Assembly (NCBI GenBank): GCA_013177945.1
Contig: JABLXW010000007.1
Span: 1 to 64,000, forward strand
DNA: 64,000 nt
Reading direction: 5' to 3'
DNA from: Bacillota bacterium
GTDB taxonomy: Bacteria > Bacillota > DSM-12270 > Thermacetogeniales > Thermacetogeniaceae
Part shown: positions 51,360 to 62,071 of the stretch, piece by piece
How the letters are laid out: the number at the start of each line of letters is the position of its first letter
How positions within the stretch are numbered: the first letter of the stretch is position 1
Notes under the pieces: model-generated
What the model saw: only the letters and a program-made list of their open reading frames with translations
Told to the model about the DNA's origin: nothing
The model's database searches: none
Program-made: the position numbers and the translations under genes

Positions 51360-52502
51360 TTACGGCTGCCAGGCAGCGTCTCCGGCTCCGGAAGCAACCT
51401 TTTTGGGGGAGGCCGCGTCGGCCCCGGCAACGTAGAGGTCCCACTTGAACCCGTCCTCCCCGGCGGCCTTCGCAAGGAGAATCTTCTTTCCGTCCGGGGA
51501 GACCTCGAGCCAGCTCGCCCAGCCGGGCACCTCCGCAAAAGGCGAGGCCTCCCCTGTCGCCACATGCAGCACTTCGTACCTGGGAACCTGCAGCTGGGCC
51601 TGGGGTGCGTAGACAAGGGACTCGCCCCCGGGCAGCCACTGCGGATCCCCTGCCGTGGGGGAGAGCACGGCCTTCTTCATCCCCGACTTCCGGTCGAGCA
51701 GCCACCAGCAGCTTCCTTCCCCGGCGGGCTCCGCATAGATCAGCGCATACCTGCCGTCCGGAGACCAGAGGGCCTCAACGGGGGCCTCCCCGCTTGCCCA
51801 GATTACCTGGCTGAAAAGCTCCTCCGGCTCTCCTCCCGCCGCGGGAAGGGTGACAAGGCGCGCTTTGACTCTCCCTCCTTCCCCTTCACCGGCGGTGATC
51901 CAGAAACTGATCCTGTTTTCCCGGGGAATCTGCCGGGGGTGCCACACCCTCTCGTTCCCGCCTTTCCCGGACGTATACAGAACGCGCGCGCGGAAAACAT
52001 CCCCCTCCTCCCGCGCCACCCAGATCGTGTCCAGGCTCGCCAGGACAAGGGAATCTCCCTCCGGGAGCCAGGCCATCTCCCCCGGCTCCAGGGGAAGGGG
52101 ACCCTGGGGGCCCAGCACGGGCTTAACCTTCCCTTTGAGATCCAGTACCCCGGCATAGCCCGTTACCCACTCCCCGCTGCGTTCAACTGCGGTCAAGACC
52201 GCGATTCGCTCACCGTCCGGCGCCCAGGCCCCCAGCGCCATGCTTCCGGTTCTGCCGATTTTACGCGCTCCTTCCCCTGATGCCCTGACGACCCAGATGC
52301 ACCCCTCCTGCTCGTAAGCGAGCAGGCGCTCCTCCGGGAGGATCTCCCGTCCCTGCTTAACCGGACCTCCCCGCCCGGGGCCGGCCTCCCGCGCGCCCCG
52401 GCACCCGCTCCCTGCAGCCAAAAGCAGCGCGCTGATTAAAAAGCAGAAAAATAAGGACCAGAACTTTCCTCCGTGCCGCTTGCTTCCTCCCAACTTCACC
52501 AT
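51360..52502 (-). CDS. lipoprotein with WD40-like (TolB/PD40) beta-propeller repeats
   Basis: A 380-residue exported lipoprotein: signal peptide with lipobox SALLLAAGSGC, a Gly/Pro linker, then a propeller with blade motifs WAPDGERIAVL, WLPEGDSLVL, WSPDGRYALIY, WLPGGESLVYA and VSPDGKKILLA. No enzyme motif; such proteins usually bind ligands or partners at the envelope. AGGAG touches the ATG at 52502, so a TTG three codons in (52493) may be the true start. Confidence 0.82.
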   Translation of the reverse strand: MVKLGGSKRHGGKFWSLFFCFLISALLLAAGSGCRGAREAGPGRGGPVKQGREILPEERLLAYEQEGCIWVVRASGEGARKIGRTGSMALGAWAPDGERIAVLTAVERSGEWVTGYAGVLDLKGKVKPVLGPQGPLPLEPGEMAWLPEGDSLVLASLDTIWVAREEGDVFRARVLYTSGKGGNERVWHPRQIPRENRISFWITAGEGEGGRVKARLVTLPAAGGEPEELFSQVIWASGEAPVEALWSPDGRYALIYAEPAGEGSCWWLLDRKSGMKKAVLSPTAGDPQWLPGGESLVYAPQAQLQVPRYEVLHVATGEASPFAEVPGWASWLEVSPDGKKILLAKAAGEDGFKWDLYVAGADAASPKKVASGAGDAAWQP

Positions 52503-52717
52503 CTCCTTACAGAATTTCCATTTTTATTCGCCGCCCAAGGTCCAGATCCTGCTTCAACCGTTCTCCCTGGTTCCCCGCTCCTTTTATGTTTAGTTTTCCA
52601 ATCAAATTCAGATTAAGGAAGGACACCCCGGGAAAAGATAAAAATAAATTTTGATTGGACAGCAACCGGCAAGAGATGGTAAAATTGGGTAAACAACATG
52701 AAAGGAGAGTGCGGGCC

Positions 52718-54220
52718 GTGCGTGTCTTGCTGGTTTACCCCAGGTACCCGGAGAGCTTCTGGAGCTTCAAGTACGCCCTCAAGTTCATCAGCAAAAAGGC
52801 CGCCTATCCCCCGCTGGGGCTCTTAACCGTTGCCGCGATGCTCCCCCCCGGCTGGGAAAAAAGGCTGATCGACCTGAACGTGAAAAGGCTCACCGACGAG
52901 GACCTGATATGGGCCGACTGCGTCTTCATCAGCGCGATGGCGATCCAGAGAAGCTCCGTCAATGAAATCCTGGCGCGCTGCAAATCCCTGGGAGTCAAGA
53001 CCGTGGCGGGAGGGCCCCTCTTCACCACCGAACCTGAAGCCTTTGAAGAGGCCGACCACCTGGTCCTGAACGAAGCCGAAGCCACGCTCCCCGCGTTTCT
53101 GGAGGATCTGGAAAAAGGGTGCGCCCGGCACATTTACACAAGCAGCGAAAGGCCCGACCTGTCCAGGACGCCAGCGCCGGCGTGGGAGCTCATCGACTTC
53201 CGGGACTACGCTTCCATGAGCATCCAGTTTTCAAGGGGCTGCCCTTACGACTGCGAGTTCTGCAACATCACCTCACTGTACGGGCGCAGGCCCCGTTTAA
53301 AGAGCAGGGAGCAGCTGCTGCGGGAGCTGGACTCCCTTTACGGGCACGGCTGGCGGGGGAGCGTCTTCGTCGTCGACGACAACTTCATCGGCAACAAGGC
53401 CAGACTGAAGAAAGAGGTCCTCCCGGCCCTGATCGAGTGGATGGAAAGGCGCAGGCACCCGTTTTCTTTCATCACGGAGACCTCGATCAACCTGGCGGAT
53501 GACGAAGAGCTGATGGATCTGATGAGGAGGGCAGGATTCACCCACGTCTTCATCGGGATCGAGACGCCAAGCGAGGAGAGCCTGAGGGAATGCAACAAGT
53601 TCCACAACATGAACCGGAACCTCCTCGCCTCGGTAAAAAAGATCCAGAACCACGGCTTCCAGGTAAGCGCAGGGTTCATCGTGGGCTTCGACAGCGACAC
53701 CCCCTCCATCTTCGAGAGGCAAATCAGCTTCATCCAGAAGAGCGGAATCGTCACCGCCATGGTCGGCCTGCTCAACGCCCCCAGGGGAACGCGATTATTT
53801 GAACGCCTGAAAAGAGAAAAGCGGCTGCTGCCCAACTTCTCGGGCAACAACACCGACTTTTCCCTCAACTTCATTCCTAAAATGAATCCCCAGATGCTGC
53901 TGGAGGGCTACAGGAAGATCGTCACGACCATCTACTCCCCGGGGCCTTACTACGAGCGGATCTGGGAGTTTTTCAAAGAATTCAAGCCCGCAAGAAGGGC
54001 GAGAATCACCCAGCTTCGGCTCTGCTACCTGGCGGCCCTCTTCAAGGCGATGTTCTACCTGGGAATCCTCGATAAGGGAAGAAGGCATTACTGGAAGCTT
54101 CTTCTGAAGACCCTTGTGCGGCGCCCGCGCTTCCTTCCGGATGCCATTACCTTTGCAATTTACGGCTTCCACTTCCGAAAAATTTTCAACACCCAACCTG
54201 CCGCTCAAGCAGGCAAATAA
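52718..54220 (+). CDS. B12-binding radical SAM protein with DUF4070-type C-terminus
   Basis: A 500-residue enzyme. An N-terminal cobalamin-binding-like domain (VRVLLVYPRYPESFWSFKYA, PPLGLLTVAAMLP, ADCVFISAMAIQRSSVNEIL, VKTVAGGPLFTTEP), then a radical SAM core with the 4Fe-4S motif CPYDCEFCNIT, and FVVDDNFIGNKARLKKEVLP and FTHVFIGIETPSEESLRECN. The C-terminal domain matches the DUF4070 group (PKMNPQMLLEGYRKIVTTIY). Relatives include B12-dependent methylases such as HpnR; the substrate here is unknown. A TTG at 52655 opens the frame but lies in a promoter-like segment; GTG 52718 behind AAAGGAG is preferred. Confidence 0.88.
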   Translation: MRVLLVYPRYPESFWSFKYALKFISKKAAYPPLGLLTVAAMLPPGWEKRLIDLNVKRLTDEDLIWADCVFISAMAIQRSSVNEILARCKSLGVKTVAGGPLFTTEPEAFEEADHLVLNEAEATLPAFLEDLEKGCARHIYTSSERPDLSRTPAPAWELIDFRDYASMSIQFSRGCPYDCEFCNITSLYGRRPRLKSREQLLRELDSLYGHGWRGSVFVVDDNFIGNKARLKKEVLPALIEWMERRRHPFSFITETSINLADDEELMDLMRRAGFTHVFIGIETPSEESLRECNKFHNMNRNLLASVKKIQNHGFQVSAGFIVGFDSDTPSIFERQISFIQKSGIVTAMVGLLNAPRGTRLFERLKREKRLLPNFSGNNTDFSLNFIPKMNPQMLLEGYRKIVTTIYSPGPYYERIWEFFKEFKPARRARITQLRLCYLAALFKAMFYLGILDKGRRHYWKLLLKTLVRRPRFLPDAITFAIYGFHFRKIFNTQPAAQAGK

Positions 54221-54238
54221 GCCCGGGTTTTCGCGCGG

Positions 54239-55561
54239 CTACAGGCGGATCCGCTGCCAGCGCCCCCGCTGAAACTGGGCAGTGATCAGCAGGGCGCGAA
54301 CCAGCCAGTCGAAAGCGGTAATCAGCCAGATGACGGGAAGCCCAAAGGAAAAAACGTAAATCGAGAGGTAGAAAAGGGGAAGGCGCAGGAGCCAGGTGCT
54401 CAGGACCGTAATCAACATCGGGGTGCGGGTATCCCCCGCCCCCCGCAGGGCGCCGGCCAGAACCATCTCCAGAGCAATGGTCGGCTGCTCGAAGGCGGCA
54501 ATCCGGAGGCACAGGGAGCCCAGGGCAACCACACTCGGGTCCCGGGCAAAAACCCGGATCACATACTCCGGAAGAAAAAGAAATGTAAGGGAAATTCCGC
54601 ACATCACAAGAAGGGCGATTTTCGCGGCCTCCCAGCCATGGCGGTGCGCCTGGGCGTACTTTCGCGCCCCCAGGCTCTGCCCCACCAGCGTGGTGGCGGC
54701 CACCGCGAAGCCGTAGCCGGGCATGTAGGACAGGGATTCTGCCGTCAGCGCCACCTGGTGCGCGGCAAAGGCCAGAGTGCCCAGGCCGGCCAGCATGAGG
54801 CTCCCGACAATTCTGCCCAGGCTGAGAAGCGCTTCTTCGAAACCTGCAGGAACGCTCAGCTTGAAAATCCTGGAGATCAACACCCTATCGATGCTGATGA
54901 AATCGGTAAAGCGGACCCTGAGAGGGGTCAGCCCCGAGGCCAGCAGGTACAAAACCAGGATGCACCCCACGGTTTGGGCAAAGGCCGTGGCAAGGGCCGC
55001 GCCCCGGACGCCCAGAGCAGGGAAACCGAATTTCCCGAAGATCAAAACGTAGTCTGCCCCAACGTGAAGGAGATTGGTGAACCCTGCAACCAGCAGGGGG
55101 ATTTTGGTGAGCCCGGCGCCCCGAAAGATTCCGTTGCCGACGAAAAGCAAAAGGGCAAAAGCAGCAGGGGTCCCGGCGATCTGGAGGTAGCCGGCCGCAA
55201 GCCGCCGGACCTGGAATTCAAAGCGAAACAGGTTCAAGATCTGCGGGGCAAAAAAGAGCGCGACGAGCCCGAACCCTGCTCCGATCAAAAGGGCAAGGAA
55301 GAGGGCCTGCCCCGCGACCCGGCTCGCCCGCTCCCGATCCCCGGCTCCGACGGCACGGGCGATCAGGGCGGTTGCTCCTGCCGCCAGGGCAGAAAAAACG
55401 AAAAGAGCCGAAAAATAAAGCTGCGCACCCAGACCGACGGCAGCCAGGGCCCGGGGGCCGAGACGGCCCACAAAGGCCACATCCACGATGTCCAGGAGCA
55501 TGTAGAGCATCATTTCCAGCACAGCCGGCCAGGCCAGGGCAAAGATCTTTCTTCTGATCAT
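54239..55561 (-). CDS. MATE family multidrug/sodium efflux transporter
   Basis: A 440-residue, 12-span protein with two homologous halves. The N-terminus IFALAWPAVLEMMLYMLLDI, VDVAFVGRLGPRALAAVGLG and the GATALIARAVGAGDRERA region, plus AAHQVALTAESLSYMPGYGF, AVAATTLVGQSLGARK in the second half, are MATE signatures. It converges on the radical SAM gene with stops 18 bp apart. Substrate unknown. Confidence 0.92.
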   Translation of the reverse strand: MIRRKIFALAWPAVLEMMLYMLLDIVDVAFVGRLGPRALAAVGLGAQLYFSALFVFSALAAGATALIARAVGAGDRERASRVAGQALFLALLIGAGFGLVALFFAPQILNLFRFEFQVRRLAAGYLQIAGTPAAFALLLFVGNGIFRGAGLTKIPLLVAGFTNLLHVGADYVLIFGKFGFPALGVRGAALATAFAQTVGCILVLYLLASGLTPLRVRFTDFISIDRVLISRIFKLSVPAGFEEALLSLGRIVGSLMLAGLGTLAFAAHQVALTAESLSYMPGYGFAVAATTLVGQSLGARKYAQAHRHGWEAAKIALLVMCGISLTFLFLPEYVIRVFARDPSVVALGSLCLRIAAFEQPTIALEMVLAGALRGAGDTRTPMLITVLSTWLLRLPLFYLSIYVFSFGLPVIWLITAFDWLVRALLITAQFQRGRWQRIRL

Positions 55562-55853
55562 GGACCCATCTCCTGGAGTTTATTATTTCTTGCCCCGCCC
55601 GGGTTCTTCCTCTTTCCGGCGCCTTCTTCCCATCTACATCACGGCCGCATCAGTTCCCTGCTTCCCGCCAGGCCAGGATTGCCCGCCCCGGAAGCTTGCA
55701 TTGCCTCCAGATCACCCTTAAAATAAATTTTAGCCGGAGAGCGAGCCTGGACGCTCTGCAAGGAATCCGGATGACTGGATCATCGATCCTTTGCCGGTGC
55801 TGCTCGAAGCGGCGTGAATGCAGCTCAAAATTTAAGTTGAGGGAGTGAAAAGA

Positions 55854-56399
55854 ATGTACTGGGAACAGAAGGGGCGGGTGAACACTGCAGCAACGGCGGA
55901 ACTGGCCGTGAAGAGAGCGCAGGAACTCAAGATCCGCCACCTCGTGGTTGCCTCCAACAGCGGCTTTACTGTTGAGCACTTCCTGGACAAGGGCCTGGAG
56001 GTGGTCTGCGTCACCCACCACGTGGGGTTCACGGGGCCCGGGGAGGACGAGATGTCCGCCCAGGTGAGGCAGCGCCTGCAGGACAAAGGCGTGAAAATCC
56101 TGACCACCACCCACCTCCTGGCGGGGGTCGACCGCGCCCTGCGCAATAAGTTCGGCGGCGTCTACCCGGCGGAAATCATCGCCCAGACGCTCCGGATGTT
56201 CGGACAGGGCGTGAAGGTCTGTGTGGAAATTGCCGGAATGGCCCTTGATGCCGGACTCATCCCCTACGGGGAAGAGGTGATCGCAGTTGGAGGCTCCGGG
56301 ACCGGCGCCGACACTGCAGTGGTCATCGTCCCTGCCCATTCCAACAACTTCTTCGACACCAAGATCAAGGAGATCATCTGCAAGCCCCGGGAGTTTTAG
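55854..56399 (+). CDS. stand-alone pyruvate kinase alpha/beta-domain-like protein
   Basis: A 181-residue protein resembling only the C-terminal (PK_C) domain of pyruvate kinase: NTAATAELAVKRAQELKIRH, LVVASNSGFTVEHFLDKGLE, VCVTHHVGFTGPGEDEM and EEVIAVGGSGTGADTAVVIV. No catalytic barrel is present, so it is not a pyruvate kinase; small proteins of this type are common in anaerobes, with no assigned role. ATG 55854 (GAGGGAG at 8 nt) is chosen over GTG 55845. Its TAG overlaps the stop of the convergent pdaB-like gene. Confidence 0.85.
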   Translation: MYWEQKGRVNTAATAELAVKRAQELKIRHLVVASNSGFTVEHFLDKGLEVVCVTHHVGFTGPGEDEMSAQVRQRLQDKGVKILTTTHLLAGVDRALRNKFGGVYPAEIIAQTLRMFGQGVKVCVEIAGMALDAGLIPYGEEVIAVGGSGTGADTAVVIVPAHSNNFFDTKIKEIICKPREF

Positions 56400-57175
56400 G
56401 AGCGTTTCTTCTTCTGAATTCCGCTGTGCCTTTCGATGTAGTATTCTCCCTTGATGAGGAGTTCGGAGATGGGTACAATCCTGTAGCCCTGCTCCTTGAG
56501 CTCTTTGAGGATGACCGGAAGCGCCTCGGGGGTGTACCGGGCGTTGTTGTGAAAGAGCACGATGGCGCCGGGGTGGGCAAGCTGCAGAACACGGTCGACC
56601 ACCGCCTCGGCGCCGGCTTCCTGCCAGTCCAGGGAATCGACGCTCCACTGGATGACCTCATACCCCAGGCTGCGGGCGGTCCGGATCACATCGTTGCTGT
56701 ATTCCCCGAACGGAGGGCGGAAAAGCCGCGTCCGCTTCCCGGTCAACCTGTAGATCATCTCTTCGTTCTCCAGCAGCTCCTTTTTCAGCTCCTCCTGAGA
56801 CAGGGAGGCGCAGTGGGGATGGGTTGTGCTGTGGTTCCCCAGCTCGTGCCCTGCGGCAGCGATTTTCTTCACCACTTCCGGGTATTTTTTCACCCAGATT
56901 CCGGTCAGAAAAAAGGTCGTTTTCAGGTCGTGTTCTTTCAAAATCTCCAGCAAGCGAGGGGTGTAATCGGCCCCCCAGGCCGCATCAAAGGAAATGGCGA
57001 GCTTTTTTTCTTTCGTATCAACCGCGTAAATGGGAACCTCCCGGTCGAGCCCTGCCAGAACGCCGGCGACCCGCCCCGCCAGCCCGGTGCAACAAAAGAT
57101 CCCGGCCAGGAAAACCATCCCGGCAACGGCTCCCCAACGCAGCAGGACATGCCTCCTTAAAAAAATTAAGCGCAC
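56396..57175 (-). CDS. PdaB-like polysaccharide deacetylase (sporulation type)
   Basis: A 259-residue membrane-anchored deacetylase: N-terminal span, then VPIYAVDTKEKKLAISFDAA, the PdaB/YlxY hallmark with the catalytic Asp, AAGHELGNHSTTHPHCASLS (His pair), LFRPPFGEYSNDVI, and PGAIVLFHNN near the end. In Bacillus PdaB is needed to keep spores stable. It is one of two deacetylases in the window but belongs to a different subgroup. Confidence 0.9.
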   Translation of the reverse strand: MRLIFLRRHVLLRWGAVAGMVFLAGIFCCTGLAGRVAGVLAGLDREVPIYAVDTKEKKLAISFDAAWGADYTPRLLEILKEHDLKTTFFLTGIWVKKYPEVVKKIAAAGHELGNHSTTHPHCASLSQEELKKELLENEEMIYRLTGKRTRLFRPPFGEYSNDVIRTARSLGYEVIQWSVDSLDWQEAGAEAVVDRVLQLAHPGAIVLFHNNARYTPEALPVILKELKEQGYRIVPISELLIKGEYYIERHSGIQKKKRS

Positions 57176-57263
57176 GGGACCACCTCCCCTGCTTTCTTCT
57201 AGAAGTATTTTATTCCGGCGGAGGCGGCATCATGCGCTTTTTTCTTTTTCGCAGCCGAAACTT

Positions 57264-58295
57264 TTACGGCAGAACAAAGACTCCTTTCAGCATATCCTGC
57301 TGCTTGGCCCGGGAAATGGCATCCTGCACCTGGTCCAGGTGAAACCGGTCCGAAATCAGGTCATCCACAACAATCCTTCCCTCCCCAAGCAGCTTTAGGG
57401 CGGCCTCGAAATCGGCCGGGGTGGAGGCGAAATTCCCCGTAATCACGATCTCTTCGTTGCGGATACGGGCAGGGTCGAGCTGGATGAAACCCGCCGCGGG
57501 CCCCCCGAAAATGTTCAGGATCCCGCCTTTCCGCACCATCGGCAGGGATGCTTCGATCACCTCGGGGATGCCCAGAGCAATGATCACAACCTCCGCCCCG
57601 TCGCCCCGCGTTATTTTCTTGACTTCTTTCACGGGATCAACCCGCCCGGCGTCAATCACCTCGTCGGCGCCCATCTGGGCGGCGTAATTCAAGCGTCTGG
57701 CCAGCTTGTCGATCATGATCACCTGCGCCCCTTTTTCCTTGTTCACCTTGAGGTGAAGGAGCCCCATCGGGCCCGATCCCACGACCACCACGCGGGCTCC
57801 GGGAGCCACCCGGTTGGTGCGGGCGGCTGCCACGCAGCAGGACAGGGGTTCGGTAAGCGCGGCGGCCTCAAAGCTTAAATGCTCAGGGATCGGAAGAATC
57901 CCCCCGTGCGCCACGATCTGGCGCGGGATCAGCACATACTCTGCAAACCCCCCGGTGATCCCGTCGGCCAGCCCAAACCTCTGGCTGCACAGATTCTGCC
58001 GGCCCTGCAGGCAGTAGTCGCACCTCCCGCAAAACGCATAAGGGAAAACCACAACCCTCTGGCCGCTCTCGAAGCCGGCCGCATGTTTCCCCACGGCCGC
58101 AATCTCACCGGCAACTTCATGCCCCAGAATCTGCGGAAGCCTGCGGGGCGCCCCCTGGCCCAGGAGGCTCTTGATGTCGTCGGCCGAAATCCCTGCAGCC
58201 CGGACGCGGAGCACCACCTCGCCGGGCCCCGGGCAGGGATCGGGAACCTCCTCAAGCCTGATGTCGTTTTTTCCGTACATTACTGCGGCCTTCAC
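57264..58295 (-). CDS. zinc-type medium-chain dehydrogenase with altered catalytic site
   Basis: A 343-residue MDR protein similar to threonine/sorbitol dehydrogenases. GHEVAGEIAAVGKHAAGFES holds His/Glu of the catalytic zinc site; the four structural zinc cysteines are in CGRCDYCLQGRQNLC; the Rossmann motif is VVVGSGPMGLLHL. At the usual catalytic Cys position (GICxxD) the sequence is AAGISADDIK, with Ser in place of Cys, so zinc binding or chemistry may differ. GTG start behind GAGGAGGG. Confidence 0.88.
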   Translation of the reverse strand: MKAAVMYGKNDIRLEEVPDPCPGPGEVVLRVRAAGISADDIKSLLGQGAPRRLPQILGHEVAGEIAAVGKHAAGFESGQRVVVFPYAFCGRCDYCLQGRQNLCSQRFGLADGITGGFAEYVLIPRQIVAHGGILPIPEHLSFEAAALTEPLSCCVAAARTNRVAPGARVVVVGSGPMGLLHLKVNKEKGAQVIMIDKLARRLNYAAQMGADEVIDAGRVDPVKEVKKITRGDGAEVVIIALGIPEVIEASLPMVRKGGILNIFGGPAAGFIQLDPARIRNEEIVITGNFASTPADFEAALKLLGEGRIVVDDLISDRFHLDQVQDAISRAKQQDMLKGVFVLP

Positions 58296-58346
58296 GATTA
58301 GCCCTCCTCTTTTTCTGTTCTCATCTTTGAATGCCTTGCGCCGGGA

Positions 58347-59054
58347 TTACAGGTTTTCCTGCCTTTTATAATTTCTCACCCGCTGCACGAGATCCCGGAT
58401 CTTTGAAGGGTCCTTCTTCCCGGGGAAGGTTTCGACCCCGCTGGAAAGATCCACCCCGGCAGGGTTTACAAGATCCAGGGCCGCCTGGACGTTCTCCGGA
58501 TTGATCCCCCCGGCCAGAAAAACGGGGCCGGGCGCTTCTGCAACAAGAAGACGCGCCAGTTCCCAGTCGTGCTGCAAACCCGTCCCCCCGCGTTGCAAAA
58601 CATCCCCCCGCCTGACCGCCGTATCCAGGACCGCAGCCTGGGCCCCGGCCCGAAAGCAGCAGGCCATCATTTTTGCGAGCGCGGCAGAAGAAAGGTTTGC
58701 CCCGGAACTTCCGGCAGGAGGGAGGTGAAAGGACTGCCAGATCGCGAGAGAAGGGAAAGCATCCCGAAGCCTTCGGATCAGGTCGGGGTGGGGCTCCGCC
58801 AGCAGCTGCAGGCCGTAAGGGGAAATCTCCGTCCCGATCCGGGACAGGGATGCAAAATCGCTCCGGTCGGTTAAGATCAACACGGGAAGGGGAGAATTCC
58901 GCACCAGGGCGCGGGCCTCTTCAAAACCGAGGCGCCGGGGTGAAGAAGAAACCTCCAAAATCACCCCCGCCCAGTCGACGCCCGCTTCTCCAACAGCCTC
59001 CAAATCCGCCCGGTTTGTAATGCCGCAGATCTTGATTTGATAAGTTTTCCCCAC
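58347..59054 (-). CDS. trpF: phosphoribosylanthranilate isomerase-like protein
   Basis: A 235-residue TIM barrel with TrpF landmarks: IKICGITNRADLEAVGEAGV, VLDTAVRRGDVLQRGGTG, FLAGGINPENVQAALDLVNP and AGVDLSSGVETFPGKKDPSK. The catalytic Cys (ICGIT) is present; the second acid lies in VLDTA. It is not in a trp operon, and loops differ from typical TrpF (EVSSSPRRLGFEEARAL), so it may serve as the cell's only TrpF or as a divergent paralogue. GTG start behind GGAGG. Confidence 0.82.
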   Translation of the reverse strand: MGKTYQIKICGITNRADLEAVGEAGVDWAGVILEVSSSPRRLGFEEARALVRNSPLPVLILTDRSDFASLSRIGTEISPYGLQLLAEPHPDLIRRLRDAFPSLAIWQSFHLPPAGSSGANLSSAALAKMMACCFRAGAQAAVLDTAVRRGDVLQRGGTGLQHDWELARLLVAEAPGPVFLAGGINPENVQAALDLVNPAGVDLSSGVETFPGKKDPSKIRDLVQRVRNYKRQENL

Positions 59055-59273
59055 GGATCCTCCGACCTTCTCTCCCGTAAATAGTCTAGATTATTTTATC
59101 ATACGTCCCGCTTCTCCGGAACCCCCGACGACCCCGGTTCGTCCGCGCCGGTTTCTCTCAACCCGAGCGTTCTTATCTTGCCGGTTTATGCTAAAATTAT
59201 CTACAAAGCTTTCTTTTCCGGACCCGAGAAAGAAAAAGGCAGTTTTGTAAATCCTAGAAAAGGAGAGGAATTC

Positions 59274-59810
59274 ATGTTTGGAACCTGCTACTGCCAGAAA
59301 CTGGAACCGGAAGACTGGCATGAAAGGGAGCACCGCTGGGAAGAGCCCAGGTTCTTTTACCACGTTCCCACGCGCATGGCCCTGCACAACCCCCTTGCCT
59401 ACAACGAAGACATTTCCCGGGCAATGACCGAGGCCAAGGGAAAAGGCTACATCGTTGCACCAGATGCCCTGATTCTCCTCAAGAGCGGCCTGTTCCGGGG
59501 GGAAATTTTTCTCGAGGTCCGGCTCCCCCAGGGGATACAGGACCGGCACCGGACCGGCCCCCCGCCCGCCTCCTGCCGCCGCCTCCGGGGGCGCTTTTAC
59601 ACAATCGTTTCCGGCGCGCCCCTCTCCCAAATGGGTGCTGTCATCGAAAAACTCCTCGCAGATTTGAAGAAAAAGGGAGAAAGGGTGGAGGACCTCTACC
59701 TCTGCCTGGGTTCCTGCCCGCTCTGCAGCAGGGAAAAAGGGAATCTCACGGCAATCATTGCCCAACTGGCAGGAAGAACAGAGGTTAAAAATCCGGCGAA
59801 AGGGACATAA
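59274..59810 (+). CDS. protein of unknown function with a C-terminal cysteine cluster
   Basis: A 178-residue protein I do not recognise. It begins MFGTCYCQKLEPEDWHEREH, has an Arg/Pro-rich middle, and ends in LYLCLGSCPLCSREKGNLTA, a CLGSCPLC cluster that could bind metal with the N-terminal CYC. Around IVSGAPLSQMGAVIEKLLAD a small alpha/beta fold is likely. ATG 59274 behind AAAAGGAGAGG is preferred over a longer frame. Monocistronic, just upstream of groES. Confidence 0.65.
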   Translation: MFGTCYCQKLEPEDWHEREHRWEEPRFFYHVPTRMALHNPLAYNEDISRAMTEAKGKGYIVAPDALILLKSGLFRGEIFLEVRLPQGIQDRHRTGPPPASCRRLRGRFYTIVSGAPLSQMGAVIEKLLADLKKKGERVEDLYLCLGSCPLCSREKGNLTAIIAQLAGRTEVKNPAKGT

Positions 59811-59884
59811 TCACTGCTGGAAAACCCGGAAACATTTCCCGGGCCTGGGGCTGCTAACGTTGTTAACGTGCTCTCAAAAAAGTG

Positions 59885-59913
59885 TTGACAAGGAACACCT
59901 TAATCTGTATATT
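59885..59913 (+). promoter_or_regulatory. SigA promoter of groESL
   Basis: TTGACA (59885-59890), 17-bp spacer, TATATT (59908-59913), about 14 bp upstream of the CIRCE operator. Confidence 0.9.
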
Positions 59914-59926
59914 TATCATAGATTTA

Positions 59927-59953
59927 TTAGCACTCAACTTCAGAGAGTGCTAA
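59927..59953 (+). promoter_or_regulatory. CIRCE operator (HrcA binding site)
   Basis: TTAGCACTC, a 9-bp spacer, GAGTGCTAA: a perfect match to the CIRCE inverted repeat. It lies in the transcribed leader just after the promoter, so HrcA should repress groESL until heat stress. Confidence 0.97.
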
Positions 59954-60008
59954 CAGCTGCACAGAAACCTTTCAGCAAAACAAACCATTTTCCTAAGGAG
60001 GGTTGCTA

Positions 60009-60293
60009 ATGCTGAGGCCACTTGGTGACCACGTGGTGGTGAAGCCTCTCTCAAGGGAGGAAAAAACAGAAGGAGGGATCATCCTGCCCGACACCGCGAA
60101 GGAAAAGCCCCAGGAGGGAGAAGTGATCGCCGTGGGGCCGGGTCGTCTCCTTGAAAACGGAACCCGTGTTCAGCCCGAAGTGAAGGTGGGCGACAGGGTA
60201 GTTTACGCAAAATACGGAGGCACCGAGGTCAAAATCGAAGGTGTCGAGTATCTCATCATGCGGGAAAGCGACATTTTGGCCGTTAAAGAATAA
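60009..60293 (+). CDS. groES: co-chaperonin GroES
   Basis: A 94-residue Gro[42 protein letters not shown] (mobile loop) and [20 protein letters not shown]. Forms the heptameric lid of GroEL. ATG 60009 with AAGGAGG at 7 nt is preferred over a TTG two codons earlier. First gene of groESL. Confidence 0.97.
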   Translation: MLRPLGDHVVVKPLSREEKTEGGIILPDTAKEKPQEGEVIAVGPGRLLENGTRVQPEVKVGDRVVYAKYGGTEVKIEGVEYLIMRESDILAVKE

Positions 60294-60312
60294 AATTTCG
60301 AACTGCCGCTGA

Positions 60313-61959
<1,647 letters not shown>

Positions 61960-62001
61960 AACCAGAGCGCTAAACCAGCAGGCAGCGCAAGACTGCCGCA
62001 A

Positions 62002-62037
62002 GGCCCCCCGGCTCCCACCGGGGGGCTCTAATTTTTT
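62002..62037 (+). terminator. rho-independent terminator after groEL
   Basis: GCCCCCCGG-type arm (about 62003-62011) pairs with CCGGGGGGC (62018-62026), followed by TCTAATTTTTT. Confidence 0.85.
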
Positions 62038-62071
62038 CCTGTCACCCACCATGCATCCTTAGTATCCTTTT

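Noticed and set aside
54638-55726. 362-codon plus-strand open frame opposite the MATE gene
   Set aside because: Antisense shadow of a well-supported transporter; composition is Gly/Gln/Pro/Lys-rich without protein-like pattern.
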